Of a DNA stretch of 64,000 nucleotides, positions 7,391-15,222 are shown piece by piece. Each line of letters begins with the position of its first letter. Position 1 is the stretch's first letter. The notes under the pieces were generated by a model that worked only from the letters and a program-made list of their open reading frames with translations, had not been told where the DNA came from and made no database searches. Source of the DNA: Anaerolineales bacterium (lineage in GTDB: Bacteria > Chloroflexota > Anaerolineae > Anaerolineales > UBA11579); the NCBI GenBank assembly GCA_019637805.1, contig JAHBVB010000001.1, positions 509,875-573,874 on the forward strand, written 5' to 3'. Made by a program: the position numbers and the translations under genes.

Positions 7391-7852
7391 CTAGACTTGA
7401 CATTGAGTACACACTCCAAAGAACTGCAGCCAGTGCTCGTGGATGCGGAAACCACTCTGCTTCTCCAGGTTGCGGGTGAAGTCCTTCAAGTCATCCCCCT
7501 CGAACATCTCCACCCGGCCGCAGTTCTCGCACACCAGCATGTGGTTGTGCCCATCCTGGGCGGAGATGTAGGCATGGCACCCGCCCGGCCCGTGCACGCG
7601 CTGCACCAGGCCCAACTCCTCCAGCTTCTCCAGCGTGCGATACACCGAAACCAGGCCCAGCCCTTTGTGCTTGGCGCGCCCGATCTCGTAGAGGTCCGCG
7701 GCGGTCAATGAACGTTCAGCCTGCGCCAAAGCATCCACCACTGCGCGGCGCGAGCCGGTGATCCGGTAGCCCTGCTGCTGCAAATAGCGCAGCCACAAAC
7801 GGCTTTTTTCAGCCGGGCTTTGTTCGGTGACAATCTGCGGATGGGTCATCAT
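7391..7852 (-). CDS. Fur-family metalloregulator, probable Zur
   Basis: A 153-residue winged-helix repressor. The DNA-recognition region is TGSRRAVVDAL...ADLYEIGRAKHKGLGLVSVYRTLEKLEELGLV. Two CxxC pairs (CENC and CTQC) provide the structural zinc site, and the HNHMLVCENCGRVEMFEGDDL region supplies the regulatory site residues. Its place directly before znuA, whose promoter has a Fur-family box, suggests it is Zur rather than Fur or PerR; this is inference. Start is ATG 7852 or 7849 (the track of in-frame codons begins with TTG 7855). A TATAAT (7858-7863, minus strand) sits 5 nt before ATG 7852 and no Shine-Dalgarno sequence is visible, so it could be leaderless or read through from upstream genes. 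Confidence 0.9.
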   Translation of the reverse strand: MMTHPQIVTEQSPAEKSRLWLRYLQQQGYRITGSRRAVVDALAQAERSLTAADLYEIGRAKHKGLGLVSVYRTLEKLEELGLVQRVHGPGGCHAYISAQDGHNHMLVCENCGRVEMFEGDDLKDFTRNLEKQSGFRIHEHWLQFFGVCTQCQV

Positions 7853-7867
7853 CAAAAATTATAACGC

Positions 7868-9229
7868 TTAGGGCAACCAGGCCGGGGCACTGGCGTCGCG
7901 CACCAGCAAACGCGTTGTCCCGCTTGAGCGATCCCAGACCCACACTTCGGGCACGGGGTTGCCCACGCCCAGTTGCATGCGGTGATACAGCAGATACCGC
8001 GATTGTGGATCCCAACTCAGGTCAGAGAAGAGCGAGGCCTCTGTCTCGGCAGCTGTCAGGGCAAAGCGCCCATCTGCGGGGGTGACCCAGACCTGGTCAG
8101 CCGGGCCTCCATCCGCCGGGCGCACGCGCAGCGCCACCCACTCGCCCGAAGGCGAGAGGGTTGGCATGCTGTAATCCCCATCAGCGGGCTGGGGCTCAAA
8201 GAACGGCAGGATATCCTCGGTGGAAAAATCCGCCCGGAAGATGGTGTAGAGCGCCAGACCATCCGCCAGCTTGGTGTCGTAATACAGCATCTGGTCGCCG
8301 TCCGGCATCCAGCTGCCCACCACCCCGACGCGCGACGGCAGATAGATCTCCTGCCCGCTGAGCATGTCCACCACCACAATGCGGTTCTGCACGCCATCGT
8401 AATAAGCCAAACGGCCCGCTTCCGGCGACCAGCTGGGGCCATAGCCGATCTTCTGCGTGTCGGCATGCAGGCGCACGCTTTGGCCCGTGGCCGGTTCCAG
8501 CAACCAGATGCGCGGGGCGCCGTAGCCCTCGCCGGGATTCAGCGGGCCGGGCGCCCGGCTGTAGGCCACGCGCCCGTCCGCAGACCAATCGGGTGCATAG
8601 CAGCGGTCCAGGCCGCAATTGAGCACCATGCGGTTGTCTTCGCCTTGGCGGCCCACCAGCCACAGGTCGATCCCGGCCTGCTCGTTAAAGGCCGAGTAAA
8701 GGATCTGCTGCCCGTCCACAGAAACGGCGAAATCGAAGACATCCCCTGCCATATCAGTGACTTGGCGCGGGGAGCCTTCCAGATCCGTCAAGGTCCACAG
8801 CTCCGCCCCCTGGTCTGAGCTGCGCATAAAGGCCATGCCGGGCGAACGCGTGGTGAAGGACCAACTCAGCTCTTCGGCCAGGACGTGCCCCAAATAGGTG
8901 CTGGCCCCGGATGCGAGGCGCACTGTATAGGTTTGGCCTTCTGCGAATGCCTGCTCAGGCAGGAAGTACAGCGTGTTGTCGCGCCAGATGAAGCGGCCGG
9001 CTGTCTGCGGCTGCAGGCTGAAACGGCTTTCCACGCTGGCGGCATCCATCGCCTCACCGAAGGTGATGGCGACCGGCGCGGAGGCGGCCGCCGCGGCCCC
9101 ATCCAGCGGTGAGACGGCCAGCACGCTGACACCCACCTGGTCACCACGCCACAGCACCAGGCCCAGGGCGGCCAGCAGAAACAGAGACAGCGCGCCAACC
9201 GCTATATCCAGGCGACTAAAACGGTTCAT
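7868..9229 (-). CDS. Membrane-anchored Ig-like plus TolB-type beta-propeller protein
   Basis: A 453-residue protein with an N-terminal anchor (residues 9-29). Residues about 38-132 form an SbsA-type Ig-like (Big_5) domain: SPLDGAAAAASAPVAITFGEAMD...LSWSFTTR. The rest is a six- or seven-bladed PD40/TolB-like propeller with repeated DFAVSVDGQQILYS, APDWSADGRVAYS, GPSWSPEAGRLAYY, PTLSPSGEWVALR and DLSWDPQSRYLLY blades. It probably binds a protein or polymer outside the membrane. It overlaps the TIGR03943 gene by 4 nt and ends 15 nt before the Fur-family gene, so it is within the predicted metal operon, but no metal-binding cluster is visible in it. Ligand unknown. Confidence 0.75.
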   Translation of the reverse strand: MNRFSRLDIAVGALSLFLLAALGLVLWRGDQVGVSVLAVSPLDGAAAAASAPVAITFGEAMDAASVESRFSLQPQTAGRFIWRDNTLYFLPEQAFAEGQTYTVRLASGASTYLGHVLAEELSWSFTTRSPGMAFMRSSDQGAELWTLTDLEGSPRQVTDMAGDVFDFAVSVDGQQILYSAFNEQAGIDLWLVGRQGEDNRMVLNCGLDRCYAPDWSADGRVAYSRAPGPLNPGEGYGAPRIWLLEPATGQSVRLHADTQKIGYGPSWSPEAGRLAYYDGVQNRIVVVDMLSGQEIYLPSRVGVVGSWMPDGDQMLYYDTKLADGLALYTIFRADFSTEDILPFFEPQPADGDYSMPTLSPSGEWVALRVRPADGGPADQVWVTPADGRFALTAAETEASLFSDLSWDPQSRYLLYHRMQLGVGNPVPEVWVWDRSSGTTRLLVRDASAPAWLP

Positions 9230-9945
9230 GGGAACAAATACGGTTGCGGCGGCACGGGCACTTCTTTGATGCTGGCGGCCTCGATCACCGGATAGGGCCG
9301 GCCGTCAAACTGGCCCACCGCCACCTGACCGCTGATGTGCACCCAGGCGTTGCTGGGCCAATCGGCGGCCTGGGGAGTGCGCACGATCACGCCCACCGCA
9401 AAAGCGTCGGCCACACAGCAGGTCACCGCAAAGCGCCCCACCATGAATTCATCCGCGCCCAGACGATCATCGTGATAAACGAAGCCGATCACATCAGCCG
9501 GTTCTCCCGTATAGATAGAGGGATCACTGGCGAAGTTAAAAGTGCGCACCCAGTCCAGCACACTGCGCTGGTCGGAGGGCAAACTCAATTCCACATTCGA
9601 CCAGGCGCCGCCCCCCAGGCCCGTGTTGGTGGTCAGGCCGCGCGTATCCAAAGCAGAGCTGTCCAGCGGCCGGTCTGGCACCAGAAAACCGAACAGCAGC
9701 GGCACGGCCACGATCAAGACTGTCCAATTGCTGGCATGGCTGTGCCCAGGCGCCGCCTGGCGCAACAGGTTACGCAGAGCCGCCAGCCCCAGCAAGACAA
9801 ACCCGGCCCCACCGAACAGCACCAGCCAGGTGAAGCGGTCGCTGATATAGAAATACAGCGTGCCGGAGAAAGTTTTGTAGAGCAGGTAAATACCCAGCCC
9901 CAGCAGCATGACAATTTTGAGTACGGCGTAGCGGCGTGCAGTCAT
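9226..9945 (-). CDS. TIGR03943 family membrane protein (partner of DUF318 permease)
   Basis: A 239-residue protein with four N-terminal hydrophobic segments, a short His-containing loop (GHSHAS), and a C-terminal soluble domain with the family motif FMVGRFAVTCCVADA and a final VHISGQVAVGQFDG strand region. It is the YcgQ-type family that is nearly always encoded next to a COG0701 permease, as here. The pair's substrate is not established; in several bacteria the pair appears among zinc-responsive genes, which fits the Zur/znu neighbours. It starts 2 nt after the permease stop and overlaps the propeller gene by ATGA, so all three are translationally coupled. Confidence 0.85.
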   Translation of the reverse strand: MTARRYAVLKIVMLLGLGIYLLYKTFSGTLYFYISDRFTWLVLFGGAGFVLLGLAALRNLLRQAAPGHSHASNWTVLIVAVPLLFGFLVPDRPLDSSALDTRGLTTNTGLGGGAWSNVELSLPSDQRSVLDWVRTFNFASDPSIYTGEPADVIGFVYHDDRLGADEFMVGRFAVTCCVADAFAVGVIVRTPQAADWPSNAWVHISGQVAVGQFDGRPYPVIEAASIKEVPVPPQPYLFP

Positions 9946-9947
9946 GG

Positions 9948-10964
9948 CTAGATCCCTATATTGAGATTGATGAAAACGCTGGCCAGCAAAACAAACAAGA
10001 ACACCAACCAGACAATGTACAAGACAGTCTTGCGCTGAAAGACTTGCAGATAAAGCATCACGCTCTTGATGTCCACCATGGGACCGAAGACCAGGAAAGA
10101 GAGGATCGAGCCGCTGGTGAAGCTGCCCACGAAAGCCAGCGAGACAAAAGCATCCACCGTGGAACAGATCGAGAGCAGAACGGCCAAAGCCATCATCACC
10201 AGCACAGAAAGCAGCGGGCCGGAACCTACCGCCAGCAAAGCCGTCTGCGGCACCACGGTTTGCAGCAGCGCGGCGAGCAGCGAACCGGCGATCAGGTAAC
10301 GACCCATCTCGAAGAATTCATCGCCGGCGATGACCAGGGCGCGCTGGATACGCGGCCCCAAGCCCGGCGCAGCCGGGGCGATGTGGGGATGGTCCACACT
10401 GGCGCCGCTGATCTGGATCAGCGGCATGGGCTTCAACAACTGGGCCGGGCGCGGCTGCAAGGCGAACACCAGGCCCACCGCCACGGCAATAAACAGGCTG
10501 AGGCCAATGCGCCAAAACAAGACCGGCCCCCAGCCATAGGCCGCGTAGGTACTGGCCACCACGATCGGGTTGATCACCGGGGAAGCCAGCAAAAAGGCAA
10601 TGCCGGTGGCCGGCGCCAGACCTTTGCTGAAAAAGCGCCTGGTCAGCGGGATGACACCGCACTCACATACCGGGAAAATGAAGCCCAGCAAACCGCCCGC
10701 CACTGCCCCCAGCAGGGCATTCTTGGGCATCAGCCTTTGGATCGCATCCCGGTCAAGAAAGACCTCCACAAAACCGGAGGCCAGGGTGCCCATCAGCAAA
10801 AAGGGCGCTGCTTCAATGAAAATCCCCAGAAAAATGGTGGAGAGCGTATAAAACTGATCCGGGAGGGTAAAACCCGCCACCGCCCAATTTTGGACACCAA
10901 GAAAGGCCGCCAGCAGCAAGAGCGCCAACCCCAGCAAACCCAGAATATTGAAAACCTTGTTCAT
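9948..10964 (-). CDS. Predicted permease of the DUF318/COG0701 family
   Basis: A 338-residue integral membrane protein with about eight to ten hydrophobic segments. The diagnostic motifs are FPVCECGVIPLTRRFF (Cys-Glu-Cys) and LLASPVINPIVV. It begins the predicted operon permease-TIGR03943-propeller-Fur. The CEC motif in a membrane helix border is compatible with metal handling, but the transported species is unknown. The ATG at 10964 has no Shine-Dalgarno sequence; a TACAAT box (10972-10977) lies 7 nt upstream, so the transcript is probably leaderless. Confidence 0.85.
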   Translation of the reverse strand: MNKVFNILGLLGLALLLLAAFLGVQNWAVAGFTLPDQFYTLSTIFLGIFIEAAPFLLMGTLASGFVEVFLDRDAIQRLMPKNALLGAVAGGLLGFIFPVCECGVIPLTRRFFSKGLAPATGIAFLLASPVINPIVVASTYAAYGWGPVLFWRIGLSLFIAVAVGLVFALQPRPAQLLKPMPLIQISGASVDHPHIAPAAPGLGPRIQRALVIAGDEFFEMGRYLIAGSLLAALLQTVVPQTALLAVGSGPLLSVLVMMALAVLLSICSTVDAFVSLAFVGSFTSGSILSFLVFGPMVDIKSVMLYLQVFQRKTVLYIVWLVFLFVLLASVFINLNIGI

Positions 10965-10971
10965 TAGGATG

Positions 10972-10977
10972 ATTGTA
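10972..10977 (-). promoter_or_regulatory. Leaderless-type -10 box, permease operon
   Basis: TACAAT on the minus strand, 7 nt before the ATG at 10964. No Shine-Dalgarno sequence between them. Confidence 0.6.
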
Positions 10978-11000
10978 CCCAGACAGGGCTAAAAGCAAGA

Positions 11001-11312
11001 TTAGCTGGGGCCGGCCCGGCGGCGCGCCACATCCAGCAAACGCTCGAAGCTGTCATCTGCCGCAGCCCGGTTCCATTTTTGGTAGCCGCAGCGCTGGCAG
11101 CGATGCAGAATGCGATACTGGCCGTCTTTCTGCTCCACAGCTACCGGAGCCATCAGACCTTTGCAGCCCGCCAGCCGGTCGCCGGGGCTCAGATCCACAT
11201 GCAGGCTGTGCAGGCAGGCGGGACAGTGATTGGTGTAACCATCCCCCTGCGCCTGCGTCCCACAGTGGGCGCAGGTGAAGTCCTCTGGGCGGCGCTGGAA
11301 ATGCTTAGCCAT
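11001..11312 (-). CDS. RNHCP-type zinc-ribbon protein
   Basis: A 103-residue protein with three Cys pairs: FTCAHC near residue 14, NHCPACL near 29 and RCQRCGY near 77, plus the conserved stretch LHVDLSPGDRLAGCKGLM. This is the RNHCP domain, a small zinc-ribbon family of unknown function; the usual RNHCP string is TNHCP here. It is likely cytosolic and binds zinc structurally. TAGAAT (11319-11324) is 6 nt before the ATG with no Shine-Dalgarno, a leaderless arrangement. It lies between the mutY stop region and the permease operon and is transcribed in the same direction as both. Confidence 0.85.
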   Translation of the reverse strand: MAKHFQRRPEDFTCAHCGTQAQGDGYTNHCPACLHSLHVDLSPGDRLAGCKGLMAPVAVEQKDGQYRILHRCQRCGYQKWNRAAADDSFERLLDVARRRAGPS

Positions 11313-11316
11313 ACGC

Positions 11317-12363
11317 CTATTCTAGGCCATGGCGCAGCACATTGGCGATGCTGCGGTCCAGTTTGCCCATCGGCAGGTCCTGCAGGTCCGCCAGGCGAAC
11401 CCAGACACCGCTCGGAGCCAAGCTGGTGGGAACTTGCTCGACCACATAGGCCAACGCCTGCAATTCCACCTTGAAGTGGCTGTAGGCATGCGTGAACTCG
11501 CCCAGCACCCGGCCCTTTGACTTCAGGCCGAAGGCGGCGCGCAGCTGAGCCTGCGCAGGCTGGTCCTCTTGCAGTTCCAGATTGGGGAACTCCCACAGGC
11601 CGCCCAGCAGGCCGCCCTCGGGGCGGCGCGCCACCAGCACTTGCTCGCCCTTGCACAGCACAGCCGCTGCCATCCGTCGCAGCGGCGTGGCCGCCCTCAC
11701 GGCGCGCACCGGGCGCTGCGCCTGCAGGCCAAGTTGGCACGCCTGGCAGATCGCTTCCAGCGGGCACAGGTCGCACTGCGGGCGGCGCGGGCTGCACAGG
11801 CTGGCGCCCAGATCCATCAGCGCCTGGTTGTACTCTGCGGCCTTGCCCGGCGGCAGATGCTCCGCGGCCAGCTGCCAAAAGCGTTGCTGCGCGGCTCCGC
11901 TGCCCAGAGGCAGATCCACATCGAAAACGCGCGCCAGTACGCGGATGGCATTGCCATCCACCGCCGGCACGTCCAGGCCGAAAGCCAGCGAGGCGATCGC
12001 CCCAGCCGTGTAGGCGCCAATCCCAGGCAGGCGCCGTAAGTCTTCAAGGCGGCCCGGCAGTTGGCCGCCATAGTCTGCCAGCACCATTTGGGCAGCCCGG
12101 TGCAGGTTGCGCGCCCGGCTGTAGTAGCCCAGCCCCTCCCACAAACCGAGCACCTCTTGCTGCTCGGCCTCGGCCAGGCTGCGCAGCGTGGGGAAGCGCG
12201 CCATCCAGCGCTGATAATAAGGCAGCATGCTCTCCAGCCGGGTTTGCTGCGCCATGATCTCCGCCACCCACACGGCATACGGCTCTGGCTGGGTACGCCA
12301 AGGCAGGCTGCGCTGGCGAGAGGCATACCAGCGCAGCAGAGGTTCAGCGATCAGGGATTTCAA
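11317..12363 (-). CDS. mutY: A/G-specific adenine glycosylase MutY
   Basis: A 348-residue DNA repair glycosylase that removes adenine mispaired with 8-oxoguanine. Domains in order: helix-hairpin-helix core (LPGIGAYTAGAIASLAFG, with catalytic Asp in PAVDGNAIRV and the AQQTRLESMLPYY helix), the 4Fe-4S loop C-x6-C-x2-C-x5-C (CSPRRPQCDLCPLEAIC), and a C-terminal NUDIX-like domain (GLLGGLWEFPNLEL) that recognises 8-oxoG. Length is normal for the family. The start codon appears to be TTG 12363. It follows the 102-residue gene by 15 nt on the same strand and probably shares its transcript. Confidence 0.95.
   Translation of the reverse strand: MKSLIAEPLLRWYASRQRSLPWRTQPEPYAVWVAEIMAQQTRLESMLPYYQRWMARFPTLRSLAEAEQQEVLGLWEGLGYYSRARNLHRAAQMVLADYGGQLPGRLEDLRRLPGIGAYTAGAIASLAFGLDVPAVDGNAIRVLARVFDVDLPLGSGAAQQRFWQLAAEHLPPGKAAEYNQALMDLGASLCSPRRPQCDLCPLEAICQACQLGLQAQRPVRAVRAATPLRRMAAAVLCKGEQVLVARRPEGGLLGGLWEFPNLELQEDQPAQAQLRAAFGLKSKGRVLGEFTHAYSHFKVELQALAYVVEQVPTSLAPSGVWVRLADLQDLPMGKLDRSIANVLRHGLE
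11319..11324 (-). promoter_or_regulatory. Leaderless-type -10 box, RNHCP gene
   Basis: TAGAAT on the minus strand, exactly 6 nt before the ATG at 11312. Confidence 0.55.
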
Positions 12364-12378
12364 TGCAGAGGCTAAGGT

Positions 12379-12687
12379 CTAGATCTGAAAGCCACCGCGG
12401 GCGGCGACCAATTTGTAATCGAAGTTCTCGACCAGTTCTTCCATTTGGCTGCCCAGGTCTTCCCAGTCGTTGGAATCCAACAACTGGCGGGCGCTGGCCA
12501 GGTCTGGCATCACCGCTTCGGCCATCAGGCGCGGCTGCTCGCCATATACGGTCAGCCAGGCTTCACTGAGCGCGACGCCCAAACCTTCCAACGCCGGGAC
12601 AAACTTGCGAATATGAAACTCGAAATAGTCTTCCTCACGCCCGGGTTGAATGTCCCAAGACATCAGCAGCTTGACCGAGCCGGTCAT
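12379..12687 (-). CDS. Small protein, possible dimeric alpha/beta barrel
   Basis: A 102-residue acidic protein of unrecognised family. The pattern of strand-helix-strand (LLMSWDIQPGREEDYFEFHIRKFVPALEGLGV ... EAWLTVYGE ... MAEAVMPDLASARQLLDSNDWEDLGSQMEELVENFDYKLV) is that of ferredoxin-like dimeric alpha/beta barrels such as ABM-type domains. No catalytic residue is evident. It overlaps the metallo-hydrolase gene by 4 nt (ATGA), so the two are translationally coupled. A ligand-binding or monooxygenase-like function is possible but not supported. Confidence 0.65.
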   Translation of the reverse strand: MTGSVKLLMSWDIQPGREEDYFEFHIRKFVPALEGLGVALSEAWLTVYGEQPRLMAEAVMPDLASARQLLDSNDWEDLGSQMEELVENFDYKLVAARGGFQI

Positions 12688-13313
12688 TGGCTGGCCTCAA
12701 GCACCACCACTTTGGTTTCCTGAGGGCTTGCGCCTTTGCTGATCTTCAAAGAAGGTTCGGCTTTTTCTTCCGAGACGCCCATGTCCTGCAGAAAAGGCTT
12801 AAGCGCATTAAGCGCGAGAGTGCTGCCTTCCACCTTGTAATGCATGGGGATCACAATGCCCGGCTCGATCATGGAGACCACTTCAGCTGCTTTGCTGGCG
12901 TTCAAGGCGTTGCCGCCGCCGACAGGCACCAGCAGCACATCCACATTGCCAATCGCTTCCAACTGGGTCTGGCTGGGCGGCTTGGTCATATCACCCAAGT
13001 GGGCCACGCTGACCCCGTCATAGTCCAGGACAAAGACGATATTGCGGGATTGGTTCTCGCCGCGCATAGGCACGGCGGTGATGAAGACGCCGCCAATTTC
13101 GTATTCGCCCGGGCCGCGCAATTCCCATTCAGCGCCTTTAACGCCGCTGACAAAGTTGTGACCCGGAGCGTCGTGGCTGATGGCCACGATGTCGCCTTTA
13201 AGCTTGAGCGGCTTGAAACCGACGCTATGGTGATCGTAAGGGTCCACCACCACAGTCGGCATGCTGCGCTCCGTGACGCGAAAACAGGAGTGTCCGTACC
13301 AGGTAATTTCCAT
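12684..13313 (-). CDS. MBL-fold metallo-hydrolase (UlaG/UPF0173-like)
   Basis: A 209-residue beta-lactamase-fold protein of the UlaG-like group: it opens with MEITWYGHSCFRV and VVVDPYDHH. The metal motif that is usually THxHxDH is ISHDAPGHN here, so one Asp/His of the dinuclear site is missing, as often in this subgroup. AHLGD and PMHYK supply the later ligands. It may hydrolyse a small cyclic or ester substrate; none can be named. GAGG lies 6 nt before the ATG. It leads a small operon with the 102-residue gene and mutY. Confidence 0.8.
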   Translation of the reverse strand: MEITWYGHSCFRVTERSMPTVVVDPYDHHSVGFKPLKLKGDIVAISHDAPGHNFVSGVKGAEWELRGPGEYEIGGVFITAVPMRGENQSRNIVFVLDYDGVSVAHLGDMTKPPSQTQLEAIGNVDVLLVPVGGGNALNASKAAEVVSMIEPGIVIPMHYKVEGSTLALNALKPFLQDMGVSEEKAEPSLKISKGASPQETKVVVLEASQ

Positions 13314-13442
13314 ACAAACCTCGGAAAGATCGTGCTATTCAGGGGTACCGGCGCCAGCGCCGGATAAGTTCTGGCAAGGCCTCTCAAACTGCGGGGAGAG
13401 GCAACGCAGACGGATTATATCATCGCGGATTTTTGCCGTCCG

Positions 13443-13448
13443 TATAAT
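13443..13448 (+). promoter_or_regulatory. Leaderless-type -10 box, glycosyltransferase cluster
   Basis: TATAAT exactly 6 nt before ATG 13455; no Shine-Dalgarno sequence and no good -35. Confidence 0.65.
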
Positions 13449-13454
13449 AGCGAC

Positions 13455-14195
13455 ATGCAAATCCGCAGCACGCCCGGGGCGGCCGTGGAGCCGGCGGCTA
13501 ACGGCTGGCGGCTCAGCCTGCCCGCCGGTGACGCAGGGCAGTACCGCCTGGCCCAGCTGGACGACTACAGCCGCCTGCCGCGCCGCGCTTTCCCGCACCG
13601 CCCGCCCTGCAGCCTGCAGATGCGCGCCCGCGCCGCCAAAGCCCTGCCCGGCACCTGGGGCTTCGGGCTGTGGAACGACCCTTTTGGATTGTCTCTGGGG
13701 CTGCGCGGCACACAGGGCCGGCTGCCCAGCCTGCCCAACGCGGCTTGGTTCTTCTTCGCTTCCGCCGAAAACCATCTCTCTCTGCACGATGAGCAGCCCG
13801 GCTACGGCGCGCTGGTGGGCGGGTATGCCTCCCAGCTGCCGATCGCCCTGTTGGCCCCAGGCGTGATCGCCGCCCCCCTGCTGGCCTGGCGGCCCGCCGC
13901 CCGCCAACTGCGCCGCATTGCCGCCCGCGCCGTGCAGCAGGACCTGCACGCACTGGTGCTGGACACAACAGCCTGGCACACCTACCACATCCTTTGGGAC
14001 GAAACCGGCCTGGAATTCCGAGTAGACGGCCAAGCGGTATTGCGCAGCTCGCTGCAGCCGCGGCCGCCGCTGGGTCTGGTACTATGGCTGGACAATCAAT
14101 ACGCCGCCTGGCGGCCGGACGGCTCACTGGCGGCAGGCAGCCTGGCCACGCCCCCCGGCTGTTGGATAGAGATCAGCGACCTCCACATTGAATAA
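13455..14195 (+). CDS. Unknown protein with lectin-like beta-sandwich pattern
   Basis: A 246-residue protein with no signal peptide. Stretches such as WGFGLWNDPFGLSLG, ALVLDTTAWHTYHILWDETGLEFRVDGQAVL and PPLGLVLWLDNQYAAW suggest a concanavalin-like (laminin-G / GH16-like) beta-sandwich, but the catalytic ExDxE motif of GH16 is absent. It overlaps the following glycosyltransferase gene by 8 nt, so it heads a cluster of four or five genes probably concerned with a glycan. A glycan-binding role is a guess from fold and context. Expression probably starts at the ATG itself, from a leaderless promoter. Confidence 0.6.
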   Translation: MQIRSTPGAAVEPAANGWRLSLPAGDAGQYRLAQLDDYSRLPRRAFPHRPPCSLQMRARAAKALPGTWGFGLWNDPFGLSLGLRGTQGRLPSLPNAAWFFFASAENHLSLHDEQPGYGALVGGYASQLPIALLAPGVIAAPLLAWRPAARQLRRIAARAVQQDLHALVLDTTAWHTYHILWDETGLEFRVDGQAVLRSSLQPRPPLGLVLWLDNQYAAWRPDGSLAAGSLATPPGCWIEISDLHIE

Positions 14196-15222
14196 CCCCG
14201 CCCCTCCCCTCACCCGTGTGTGCATTGTGCCCAAAGTCTCTGGTGTAGGCGGCATGGTTTCCTTCGAGGCCAAGTTCCGCGCCGGCCTGGCGGCCCGCGG
14301 CATCACTGTCACCCAAAACCTGGAAGATGAAGACTACCAGGCGATACTGGTGATCGGCGGCAGCCGCCAGCTGCCGGCTTTGCGCCGCGCCGCCCGGCGC
14401 GGCATCCGCGTGGTGCAGCGGCTGGACGGCATGAATTGGCTGCAACGCAAGACCCGCACAGGGCTGCGCCACTGGCTGCGAGCTGAAACCGCCAACCTGC
14501 TGCTGGCCTATATTCGCGACAGCCTGGCCAACCACATCGTCTACCAAAGCCAGTTTGTCAAAGGCTGGTGGGCGCGCCAATACCGGCAAAACCAGACCCC
14601 TTCCAGGGTGATCTACAACGGCGTGGACCTGGGCAGCTTTTCTCCCAAAGGGCCTGAAAGACCGCCCAATGATCACATCCGCATCTTGATACTTGAAGGC
14701 AGCCTGCAGGGCGGCTACGAGCTGGGACTGGAGAGCGGCACAGCCCTGGCGGCCGGCCTGCAAAGCGCGCTGGGGCAGCCGGTGCGCCTGGCCGTCGCCG
14801 GCCAGGTGGGCGCGGCTGTGCGCCAGAAGTGGAACGCCAACAACACAGCGATTGAATGGCTGGGCGTGCTGCCCAATGCCCAAGTGCCGGCCCTGTGCCG
14901 CGGTGCGCACCTGTTGTATTCCTCGGACATTAACGCCGCCTGCCCCAATTCCGTGATCGAAGCCCTGGCCTGTGGGCTGCCGGTGCTGGCCTACGACACC
15001 GGTGCCCTGCCAGAAATGGTGCCGGACAGCGCCGGCCGCGTGGTGCCCTACGGCGGCGACCCCTGGCAGCTGGATCCTCCGGATATCGCGGCCCTGGTTC
15101 AGGGAGCGCAGGCGATCCTGGCGGACCTGGACAACTTGCGCGCTGGGGCCCGTCAGCAGGCCGAAGCCGCTTTCGGGCTGGAGGCCATGCTGGACGCGTA
15201 CATCGGGGCACTGCATGGCTAA
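14188..15222 (+). CDS. Glycosyltransferase, GT4-like
   Basis: A 344-residue GT-B fold glycosyltransferase. The N-terminal lobe has KVSGVGGMVSFEAKFRAGL, and the C-terminal lobe has the GT4 signature region CPNSVIEALACGLPVLAYDTGALPEMV with the EALACG donor-binding Glu. The start appears to be TTG 14188, overlapping the end of the previous gene (TTGAATAA); GTG codons slightly downstream are possible. It adds a sugar from a nucleotide donor to an unknown acceptor at the cytosolic face. It is followed by two further glycosyltransferase genes with overlapping or abutting ends, which suggests one pathway making a surface polysaccharide or glycolipid. Confidence 0.85.
   Translation: MNNPAPPLTRVCIVPKVSGVGGMVSFEAKFRAGLAARGITVTQNLEDEDYQAILVIGGSRQLPALRRAARRGIRVVQRLDGMNWLQRKTRTGLRHWLRAETANLLLAYIRDSLANHIVYQSQFVKGWWARQYRQNQTPSRVIYNGVDLGSFSPKGPERPPNDHIRILILEGSLQGGYELGLESGTALAAGLQSALGQPVRLAVAGQVGAAVRQKWNANNTAIEWLGVLPNAQVPALCRGAHLLYSSDINAACPNSVIEALACGLPVLAYDTGALPEMVPDSAGRVVPYGGDPWQLDPPDIAALVQGAQAILADLDNLRAGARQQAEAAFGLEAMLDAYIGALHG

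Noticed and set aside
7850-7863. Leaderless promoter of the Fur-family gene
   Set aside because: The TATAAT is 5 nt from one ATG and 8 nt from the other, outside the 6-7 nt of the nine clear cases, and the gene lies only 15 nt after an upstream gene, so it was not counted.
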